Translations under genes and position numbers: made by a program | Shown: positions 6,691 through 15,900 of the stretch, in pieces | Layout: each line of letters opens with the position of its first letter | Numbering within the stretch: position 1 is the first letter of the stretch | The notes under the pieces: model-generated | Databases searched by the model: none | Seen by the model: only the letters and a program-made list of their open reading frames with translations | What the model was told of the DNA's origin: nothing | Source of the DNA: Minisyncoccota bacterium | GTDB lineage: Bacteria > Patescibacteriota > Minisyncoccia > Minisyncoccales > CG1-02-41-26 | Reading direction: 5' to 3' | DNA: 38,057 nt | NCBI GenBank assembly: GCA_028712605.1 | Contig: JAQTPV010000002.1 | Location: 1-38,057 of the forward strand

Positions 6691-9600
6691 ATGTATAGGC
6701 ATATTAAAAAAGTATTTTGGGGGACGATTCTAATCGTCGTTTTTTTACTTTGGGCGGCACCAATTTTAGCAGCATCAACCAATGAGATTCAGCCGTCGCC
6801 CTTAGAGCTGCAGTATCCCAAAATACCAGGCTTAGATGAGCTCCAAGCAGGGCAGCCTTTAATTTTTTACGTTAAATATTTTTTAAACTTATTTTATATC
6901 ATAGCCGCTGGCATAGCGGCTGGCGCTTTGATCTGGGGCGGTTTGATGTATTTAACCAGTAGCCAGTGGCCCAATAACCTCATTAAGGCTCGCGCCATCA
7001 TTAATAGATCACTTTTGGGTTTAGCTATTTTGCTGTGCTCTTACTTATTTTTAATTATTATTAACCCGGGCCTTCTGGTGTTTGATATAAAGGTTCCTCC
7101 AGCCCGACTTACGCCCACCGCACCAGCCTCTGCCTATAAATGCCAAGTGACCTTTACTTATGCGGCCGGCTTGAGTGTAGCTGAAAATGTTTTAAACGAA
7201 TTAACTCAGCAGGCCACGGAGCTTGACGATAAAGGGGAAAAGCAGTCTCGGTTTTTAGTAGACGAAAAAGGCGATATTAAAAGAGACAAAGACGGCGAAT
7301 TGATACCAATATTGGCTGCCGAAGAACCATTCTATGACACTTATCGTTTTTTGGTTGAGGCCCAGCAAATCAGTGAGGAATTGCAGAAGGCTATGAAGAA
7401 ATGCTCTTGCGGCAATACTCTTTTTCACATTGACGCTTTAACAGGTGATTGTCTGCCTGGGATGGAGAAAAAAGAGGCCGAAGCATTTATTAAACAAAAC
7501 CAGAATAAATATAAGGATAACCCGGGACAGGTAGAATGTTTAACTCGTTGTAGTGATTGTTTGCAGAAGGGCTGCGATTTCAAGAAATTAAAAGAGTTGA
7601 GAGATAAGCTTCAAGCCTTATTGGGAGAGGAGATAAAGCTCACTACGGCGGAGCAGCAGCAAGCCCAAGTCAATAATCTGCAAACAGGGCAACAGACGAA
7701 AACGTTACGTTCTCAAACAGCCAAGTTTGCCTTAACGCGATTGGATTATTTAAGAAAAACCCTAGAGGATAATGCCAATGAGTTTTACATCAACAATGCG
7801 GAAGGGTTCTTTGAAACAGATTTTAGGCTCCAGCAGCAGGATTTAATAGCTCAAGGGTGTGATGTGAAGGTCCAAACACCGGAGGTTTTGCAGTCAGCCA
7901 CAGCCAAGAGGCAAATTCCCCTTGAGGCCAGCAACGATCAAATAAATACAAAAGTTGTTTCAGCAAGCAAGTGGACTACTTATTTTAAAGGCTTTTTGGA
8001 TTTAGTGCTTGGCAAGAGCCAGGAGGTTAAAGCCCAAAAGCCAGCTATCTATTTTGACCCTACTGGTTTTTATGGCTGGTTTGATGCTCCTAGCTGGATT
8101 ATGCCTCCTGAAATTATAAACCATAACAGGCAAGTTGAATTGGATGCCAGCCGAGCGAACTTTACAGCGGTTATATTACAAATGTCGTTAGAAGATTTAG
8201 AAAAAATATTCCAGCAATGCCTATCGTCGGCCTTCCAATCGGGAGGATTTAAAATAACTTATCAGGAAATGGAGACGATAGTTAAGATGGCCATGAAGGA
8301 GATTGACAGCAACATCATTGATACTTTAATGGGCAAGAAAGAGGCTCTAGCTGCGTTAGTTGGTAAAACAATCAAAGACGAAAATAAAAATTCTTATGGG
8401 GCCAATTGGGTCAGCTCCGTTGATGCTTGCCAGAAAAAATGTATTGAGGCTTACTTGGGTACTGGCAAGCCAAATACAGCCGATGAAGAAGTCAGAAAAT
8501 ACACCGATAAGTGCAAGGAGCAGTGCTGGGTTTTGCCTCCTAACTTTTTTTCCAACTTGATTACAAGTTTTTTAGCCAGCAATCTTGAAAGCCATTTGCC
8601 AGATACCATACAAAATTTTCTAAACAGCACTTTTAGGGAGTGGGCCTTTAAAGATGATTTGAACAGTAAGTTAGATGCTGAAGCTATAGATTTAATTGGC
8701 AGGACCGCCAATAAAGCCTTAACAGAGAGCTTTGCTAAGCAAATCCCAGTTATTCAAAAAACCTTAGACCAAAAATTACGCGATACAAAATACCTAAGCA
8801 CAGTCATAAAAGCCTTAGATAAGATAGACAAGTTCGTGGCTTCCAGTACCGCTGGTATGCTTGAGAATTTAAATGTTCTGGAAAAGGGTACGGCTGGAGC
8901 TATTGCTGGGTATATCGGGAACAAGGCAGGCCAGCCATTGGACAAGCTCGTTGAAGGATACAAAAGCGATCACCCGGAATACTTTTCCGAATATAATTTG
9001 AAGGATTGCGATAAGATTTTAACCACAGGGCAAACTTTAAAAAGCGCCAAAAGTAACAAAAACATTTGCGACCTTAGCAGTCCCTTAACAGAAACACAGG
9101 TGGCTAATGAGCAAATTAGATGCTTAAAATTGTCTCCCCAAGAAATCACTGGTTTAAGGGGCTACCTTGGTGTTGGGGACATAAATGTATCAAGGAATGG
9201 GAATGAATACGGGCCCGATGTTGGCGAGGGCATGATAACTTGGGGGGTGTGCAGGTCCGCTAAAGAGGAACGAGAGAATATTTGTAGGGCCGCTGGCTAT
9301 TGCTGGCAGCCAAGCGGGGAAGATTCAAAAACTTACGAATGCCAAGGGTGCAAGTATAAATATGTCTTTGACGGGGACAATTATAAAATTAGTTCTCAAG
9401 ATGTTAAAAAGGCCGTGATATCTGGCACGGTAAACTTTATGGGTGGGCTTTTTTCGGCCTTTTTGCAAACGATTACGTACGCCGCCGTGAAGTATGCTGA
9501 AGTGTGGGTGCAAGACGAAGTGCTGACCCCCTTAAGGCCGTTTATAAGTCAGCTCCAGGTTTGGCAGAAAGAATTTAATCAATTTTTGCAGGAGGGGACA

Positions 9601-12600
9601 ATTAGCGATATCTTGCCCACCTTTGTTACTAACACCTTGCAAAGCAGTGCCGACACAGCGTTAAAGAATATTTGCAATGCCTATCAAAACAAACAATCTA
9701 TACAGGTTGTAAAGCCGTTTAATTTTGGTGATGTGGTTAAGTGGGGCGAGGATGAAAAAGAAGTGAGCTCTAAAGGTTTGGTTTTAGATTATGAAACCTG
9801 GAATTTTGGAAACCCCAATGACCAAAGCAAGTGGAGTATTGGCTCTTCTTCCTGCAATATTTACAATACCTTGCATACAACGCCCATGGGCCAGTTAGAT
9901 AAAATTAAGCACTGCAAGAAAAAAGCTGATGGAACCCAAGAGTGCAAAACCTTAGCTGAATTTTTAAATACCGACATTGAAGATTTAATAAACTCTCTTG
10001 ATACTCACTGTAATGATGATCTAAGGGCGGGCAAGGAGTGCCGAACTTTTAAAAGCTACCTTGAGGATCCTATTGAGCAATGGGTTTTTGGAGGGAAAAT
10101 ATCAAAGTTTCTTAAGGGCAATATAAAACAGATGGTTTGCGGAGAGCTATTAGATAGGGATTTTGGAATTGCCCTTGATACAAAAAAAGAAACCTTAGAT
10201 AAGTTTTGCGATGGTGTCAGGCTTGCTCCCTCTGGAATAGTTGCTACTGCAGCAAACATAAGAAGCATGAAGGATAAAACGAGAAGCCAGAAAGCTCAAG
10301 AATTAAGGGGTAAGGGCCTTGGCTTTTTCCCTCTTATTGATAAGGAAAAAGCCCAAGGCATCACTGATGCTCAAAGAATTTCCTGTTATATAAATTATTA
10401 TGCTTGCCATAATCCATTACAGTCTTTCCAAAGGCAAATTGGCAATACCCTATCGCAAATGCTGGCCTTGAGCTGCAATATAGTTGATACAAGGGTTAAG
10501 ATGGGGGGGTTGGATTGCAAGAATTGGGACAGCCCAGATTTTATCAAAACTAATTTAGGGAAGGATTGGCAGCCCTACTGTGAGATTTGCGATTTGATGG
10601 AAAATAAAAATGGCTCTTATCTTATCATAAGGGCTGTTGTTGAATCTTACTTTGGGGATAAACCAAAAGACGCCCAAAAGAGAAAAGAAGAAATAAATAC
10701 TTATGAGTGGGTTTGCTCAATGGCTCCCGATTGGTGTAATGAGGCCAAGGAGGTGGCTAAAGAAAGAGGCATAAGCGCCAACGAAATTATACTTTATACG
10801 GACATAGCCAGTCTTCCGCAGGACGTTGAGGCAGCCGGTAAAATCTTTATTGCTAACTTAACAGATCAGGGCCAAACCATAAATCAATTTTTAGTTAAAA
10901 TTCCAGATGGGATCATAAAATCTTTGGGTATTGATAAAGACACAAATAAAGGGGAGGCTACCTTGTTGAAAGGGAAAGGAGAGGGATCGGATAAAAACTT
11001 TTTAAGCCGAACGCCTTATCAATTTTTGCACGATGATGTTTGCGCAAAAATTGAAAAAGATTACAAAGAAAATCATAAGCAGTATACTTTTGAGGCCTTA
11101 AGGACAGGCGAGCTTAAAAAGCTTCCCAAAAATGCTTTGCCATATTCAGTGGAGGGCTTAGCTGAAGTTACAACCGCTGACGTTTTTAAGGCTTTAAGCG
11201 ACCTGGATGTTGATGTGGTTGGGATTGACCCCGAGGAATTAATCGCCTATTCAACCTGCTTGTCTTTGGATTATTCTCCAGCAGAAATAATGGGCTTGTC
11301 TTCCACTATGGAGCACTATGTTAATCCTCCAGAATATAGAATACTGTTTAGGCTGGTTCGCGACAATTTGTCTGATGACGAAATGCCCAAGGCCTTATCG
11401 CAGCTTTTAGACTTTATGCTTAATCAAACGCCAACCGGCGTTATGAAAAGCCTGGGCTTTTATTTAACCAACAACAATACCATTGGCATATTTTCCATAG
11501 ACTTTCAAAAATGGGCAATCAACACCGATAACACTGCCAGAAAAACGGAGATTCAGGGGAGTTTAAGCTCTGGCAGAATCAGCAGCAGCTTGAAACCTAT
11601 TTTGGAGGTTCAGAAAGTTATTCCTTTTGAGGATGAAAATCCCAATATAACTTTAGTGAAGATAGATAAAACAACCTTTCCTGGCTTGGCTGATTTAACA
11701 GTAGAAGAAAAATCAGGGTTACAAAATATCTGGCAAGTTAACGTCAATGGTCAAGACACAAAGTATAAAATATTTCAAAAAACGAGCTCTGTGGATGTTT
11801 ATTTTTATCCAGATGTTAATGGGCAGACAATTATTGCAGCAGCTGACTTTTTAGACACTAAAATAGGTTCTTTAATATCGCAGCAAACCAATAAGACTTT
11901 AGTTGAGCTTCTGATGGGAGAAAACGGCAAGAAGAAATTGTGCTCTGATTTGAAGTGCGAGGAGTGGGCGATGATTCAAAAACTTTTTGATAAAAGCCTG
12001 TTGGCTATGATTTCAGAGAACATAAAAAATCCGCTGTTTAGCGATGAATTATTGAAAAAACTAATGAGCCCCAACTTTTCAGTTATGAATTATTTGGCTG
12101 AAAAATATCCAATACTGAAAAAGCCATATTTTGACGTACTGTTTAACAAGTTGCCAAAAGAATGGCAGACTGATTTTGCGGCCAGCTATTACGGAGCAAG
12201 TAAAAGGAAAGAGGCCTTTGACAATTCGGTGGATAAGGCGGTTTCGGCTGTGCAAAAAACAGTCCAAGAGGGTTTTGATACAGCCTTAATAGAGGCCCCG
12301 AATTGGCTTTGGGATAAAATCGCTGGACTTTGGAATAAAAAGATGGGTGAAAATTTCAGCAATAATGTGAGCGGCACTTGCCGAGAGGTTAATACTGACT
12401 CTGTTTGCGATAAGGATAATTTAAAAGAAGTTTATAGGGAAACAATACAACCGGACGGCTCCCTTAAAAAGGAATGTTGTTCAACTGGCCAGCCCTTAGT
12501 ATGTGATCCAAGGTGCAGGGTTAAGCCAGGGCAAGGAACTTGTGCTTTTGAAAAAGGTGAGGTTTTGGAAAAAGGAGCTTTAGTTGGTGGTCAAAAAGTT

Positions 12601-12918
12601 GATGCCTGCTGTTTTAAGGGATGTCAGCAATGCAGAATGGCTAATGCCAGAGAGGTTGTGAATGGCAAGTGCCCTACGGCAGGGGAAGAATTAAAAGAAG
12701 CCAAAGATGCCAATGGAGAAACGATAAAACTTTGCTGTTCCAAAAGAACCCAGCGGGACTCTTACGAAAAAGGCGTCAAGATCGGAGAGAAATGTTGTTT
12801 ATCTGTGACCGACTGCATTACTAATCAGTTCGCGGACGGACTTTCCATTTTAGCTGAAATGATTGCTAAGAATGCGATACCAGTCAGTTCGTTAAGAGAT
12901 TTGCCTTTGAATAAATAA
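6691..12918 (+). CDS. Giant (2075 aa) secreted/membrane protein with VirB2-like head and Cys-rich tail
   Basis: Function unknown. A signal peptide (about 1-28, ending PILAAS) is followed by two hydrophobic helices (about 62-88 and 107-125) around GGLMYLTSSQ, an arrangement like VirB2/TrbC pilins. About 1900 residues of likely extracellular sequence follow. This part has cysteine pairs, including a twin CX3C module (CQKKC...CKEQC, DNA 8428-8529), an amphipathic helix region near residues 920-960, and a tail from about residue 1895 with repeated CC pairs (ECCSTG, ACCFKG, LCCSKR, KCCLSV). The start has the best ribosome site of the cluster (AAAGGAT). It ends 2 nt before the next giant gene. I infer a surface-exposed T4SS component; it could alternatively be an adhesin. 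Confidence 0.85.
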   Translation: MYRHIKKVFWGTILIVVFLLWAAPILAASTNEIQPSPLELQYPKIPGLDELQAGQPLIFYVKYFLNLFYIIAAGIAAGALIWGGLMYLTSSQWPNNLIKARAIINRSLLGLAILLCSYLFLIIINPGLLVFDIKVPPARLTPTAPASAYKCQVTFTYAAGLSVAENVLNELTQQATELDDKGEKQSRFLVDEKGDIKRDKDGELIPILAAEEPFYDTYRFLVEAQQISEELQKAMKKCSCGNTLFHIDALTGDCLPGMEKKEAEAFIKQNQNKYKDNPGQVECLTRCSDCLQKGCDFKKLKELRDKLQALLGEEIKLTTAEQQQAQVNNLQTGQQTKTLRSQTAKFALTRLDYLRKTLEDNANEFYINNAEGFFETDFRLQQQDLIAQGCDVKVQTPEVLQSATAKRQIPLEASNDQINTKVVSASKWTTYFKGFLDLVLGKSQEVKAQKPAIYFDPTGFYGWFDAPSWIMPPEIINHNRQVELDASRANFTAVILQMSLEDLEKIFQQCLSSAFQSGGFKITYQEMETIVKMAMKEIDSNIIDTLMGKKEALAALVGKTIKDENKNSYGANWVSSVDACQKKCIEAYLGTGKPNTADEEVRKYTDKCKEQCWVLPPNFFSNLITSFLASNLESHLPDTIQNFLNSTFREWAFKDDLNSKLDAEAIDLIGRTANKALTESFAKQIPVIQKTLDQKLRDTKYLSTVIKALDKIDKFVASSTAGMLENLNVLEKGTAGAIAGYIGNKAGQPLDKLVEGYKSDHPEYFSEYNLKDCDKILTTGQTLKSAKSNKNICDLSSPLTETQVANEQIRCLKLSPQEITGLRGYLGVGDINVSRNGNEYGPDVGEGMITWGVCRSAKEERENICRAAGYCWQPSGEDSKTYECQGCKYKYVFDGDNYKISSQDVKKAVISGTVNFMGGLFSAFLQTITYAAVKYAEVWVQDEVLTPLRPFISQLQVWQKEFNQFLQEGTISDILPTFVTNTLQSSADTALKNICNAYQNKQSIQVVKPFNFGDVVKWGEDEKEVSSKGLVLDYETWNFGNPNDQSKWSIGSSSCNIYNTLHTTPMGQLDKIKHCKKKADGTQECKTLAEFLNTDIEDLINSLDTHCNDDLRAGKECRTFKSYLEDPIEQWVFGGKISKFLKGNIKQMVCGELLDRDFGIALDTKKETLDKFCDGVRLAPSGIVATAANIRSMKDKTRSQKAQELRGKGLGFFPLIDKEKAQGITDAQRISCYINYYACHNPLQSFQRQIGNTLSQMLALSCNIVDTRVKMGGLDCKNWDSPDFIKTNLGKDWQPYCEICDLMENKNGSYLIIRAVVESYFGDKPKDAQKRKEEINTYEWVCSMAPDWCNEAKEVAKERGISANEIILYTDIASLPQDVEAAGKIFIANLTDQGQTINQFLVKIPDGIIKSLGIDKDTNKGEATLLKGKGEGSDKNFLSRTPYQFLHDDVCAKIEKDYKENHKQYTFEALRTGELKKLPKNALPYSVEGLAEVTTADVFKALSDLDVDVVGIDPEELIAYSTCLSLDYSPAEIMGLSSTMEHYVNPPEYRILFRLVRDNLSDDEMPKALSQLLDFMLNQTPTGVMKSLGFYLTNNNTIGIFSIDFQKWAINTDNTARKTEIQGSLSSGRISSSLKPILEVQKVIPFEDENPNITLVKIDKTTFPGLADLTVEEKSGLQNIWQVNVNGQDTKYKIFQKTSSVDVYFYPDVNGQTIIAAADFLDTKIGSLISQQTNKTLVELLMGENGKKKLCSDLKCEEWAMIQKLFDKSLLAMISENIKNPLFSDELLKKLMSPNFSVMNYLAEKYPILKKPYFDVLFNKLPKEWQTDFAASYYGASKRKEAFDNSVDKAVSAVQKTVQEGFDTALIEAPNWLWDKIAGLWNKKMGENFSNNVSGTCREVNTDSVCDKDNLKEVYRETIQPDGSLKKECCSTGQPLVCDPRCRVKPGQGTCAFEKGEVLEKGALVGGQKVDACCFKGCQQCRMANAREVVNGKCPTAGEELKEAKDANGETIKLCCSKRTQRDSYEKGVKIGEKCCLSVTDCITNQFADGLSILAEMIAKNAIPVSSLRDLPLNK

Positions 12919-12920
12919 CC

Positions 12921-15900
12921 ATGATAGGCTTTAAAAGACAAAAATTAAAAAAGGTTATCAGCTTAGTTGTGGGGCTTTCGGTTTTGTTGGAAATTCTTTT
13001 GCCATTGCAGGAAGCAAGGGCCGGTTGGTTTGAAGATTTGATGGGCAAATTCACCAAGGCCTTGCCTCTGCCGGATAATTTGGACTATGAAAATAATGGC
13101 AATATTACGTTCGGGACTTGGTTTAAATTTTGTCCTTTCACTACTTCTGCTGCATGTAACGACCCTGATTGTGTGAAAGCGGATAAGTGTGAAAATGATA
13201 ATGGTTGCAAAAATCAGATAACTTGCAAAAATTCCGAAATAAGATTTTGCAGCAAGGGGGGGGTGTGTGCTTGCGCCGGTTGTAATGATGAAGAAAATTT
13301 TGAAGTTAAACTAAATGGGACATCTGAAATTGACGGACAAAAAGTTTCCAATTATATTTGTAAGAATAAAAAAAAGCCGAGTGAAACAGCTTGCCCAATT
13401 ATTAATGAATCACTTGAATGCGCTAAGAGGAATAAATTTCCTCCAGTTACCTTGCCTAATGGGCAAGCGGATACGGAGTGCTATAAATGCTCCAATGTTT
13501 TGAATGCAATCCAAACAAGTGATAGTTCCCACAAAACAGTTATTTTTGATGAAACGACCCAAAGCTACAAATTGCCCAACTATATCTTGCCCGCAGAATG
13601 CGAATTGAAAATGCTTGCGGGTCCAACGGGCGAAACCGAAAGCAAAAAAGAGGAAAGATTGGCTAAGGCCAGATCTTGTTTGGAGCTTGAGCAGCTGCAA
13701 AGGGAGGCAGGCCAGGCTGTTTTTTCTGCCAAAAAGCTTTACAATGCCACCGACCCGTTTTCTTCCTGCCAGTTTTTAGGCACTTGCAAAACCTCTTGTT
13801 TTTTAAAGTTTGGAGAAATGTCTTATACCATCACTTTAGTTGATGTTTTAAAAAGTATAACGCCCACCGGCTATCTTTTGTGGGCGCAAAGGATTTACAG
13901 TATCGTTAAGGTGATTCAAAAAGCTAAGTCCCTGGTGGACACAGCCAAATCTTTTTATAAGGCGGTTGACACGTTGGTCAACAAATTAGAAGAACTTGTT
14001 TATAACACCAAGGCCCTTTACGATTCTTTTAAAAAAATTGGGCTTAAATGGTCAGATCCTGGTAGCGGACTGGTTGGTATCATAGATGATTTTGCTTCGG
14101 GCTTGGAAAACTTTGGGATTGCCAAGTCCGAGTCCCTGTCAACCATTGATGTTATTGGCCAGAACTTAAGGAATAATATAAAGGCTGATTTGATGACGAA
14201 AGATAGCGTGAGCTTTCTTTTCAGCGACAACCAAAACAGGGCGAAATTAAATGAGGCCTTAACTCCTTTGTTTTTATCTTTAAAAAGTACAAATACTATA
14301 CTGGATGAAGTTATCAAAAATACTTTAACCGTGCCCTCACGGCAATATAAACAACAAGAATGCTCCGGCAACCCGCCTGGCCCAATGAACCTAGGAGACC
14401 AATGCCTTAATTGTTTTACTTGTCGTACCTACGATGCCTATCAGCTTCAGCCTAGCACGGGTTATGCTCTTTACAGTGATAGATGCAAGAATCTGCATAG
14501 CGAATATCCGCACTTTTGTCCTGTGGTTAAGCGCTCTATTAATGATTATGCCGGTTGGGACTATATTTGTAATCCTTTGTTTAACCCGAATACAGAAGAG
14601 GACATAAAGAGCCGATACGAAGCTTATTTTCAGGCTGGGAATGTTGTAAAGTTGCAAAATTTGACCGACGAAGGTAAGGAATTAGTTTTAGAGCGCCATG
14701 CTGGCGAGCCAGACCCCGACTATCAAAGCGAAGTTGTCCCAATCAAGGTACCGTATAATTATCAAATTAACCCACCGCAGGATGAAGTGTTTTGTTCCAT
14801 ACCAAGTCGCATTAAGCCTAGGTTCCAAACAACAGGGCCAGCCCAGGCGGGAGATACCAGGAATTGGTTTGAAATTTACCAAACAGCGGCCGGCAAAATA
14901 ATGCGGCTTAAGAACGGCTTAGCTAACATCGTAAGTGACATTAAAGACTATAATAGCGGTCCTTTCAGGTTTACCGGCAGCCTCGCAGTTATTAATAACA
15001 ATATATATTCATCTCAAAAATTAATTTACGACATTAAAAATGAAATTCGTGTTTTAGATTTAACTAACCTAAAGTTAAAGGGTGATTTTGATAATAGATG
15101 CAAGAATAAAACTAAAGATTGTGCTAAATACCCCTGCAGTATAGAAGAGCAAGCATGCTTCGGCACTCCATACTGGCAAGAGTACGGTTGGTATGAGGCA
15201 ACCTTTCCAAGCGGGAATCCAATTCCCAAGGATGCTTGTTTGAATAGTTGGCAAGCCGTATACGGGCCTGACGCTAAAAAAAATGGCTATCAGTCAGATT
15301 TAATGCAGGTTGACTGGGAGACCCAAATAGAAAATTTATCTGCCTCTGTCATTAACTTGGAACAGATGATGAATGGCCTCCCGAGTTGTTTAAGTGCCCC
15401 CTGCTTATCCCCCAATGATGCGGCTATTATATTCTGGCTTAATGGGGCTAAAAATAATGTTGGCAGTTTGACTAACACATTTATCTCTGGCCTTAAAAAA
15501 GAAATTTGTCCTGCCGGGGCCTATAACGATTGCCTGGATTATTGCAATGGCGATAATTATAAGAAGACTTATTCAAGCTGCAGGACGGCTTGTTCAGGGT
15601 TTAGTCCAGCCTCGGGGGCTGTGAATGCCTGCAGGGATTACTGCAAGGACAGGTGCGACGGGAGCAGTTCTTGCTCGGTGTCTAGATGTAAAACCGCCTG
15701 CGGTAGGGGCGATGATGCATGCCCTCAAGACCCCTTTGCGAAGTATAACCTTGAGGCTAATTTGAAAAGTTTTCTGGATAGTATCGCAGCCATTAGCGAT
15801 CGTTTTTTGACGATTCAGAACGTTTGGAATCAGCAATCGCCAGGCTCCCCTCCACAGCCAGACGGAAGGCCGAGAGCAGAGCTTGATGTGGCTGAAACAT

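Noticed and set aside
8451..8711. Minus-strand frames inside the two giant genes (e.g. here and 14018-14371)
   Set aside because: They are shadows of long plus-strand coding regions, with no motif, promoter or ribosome site.
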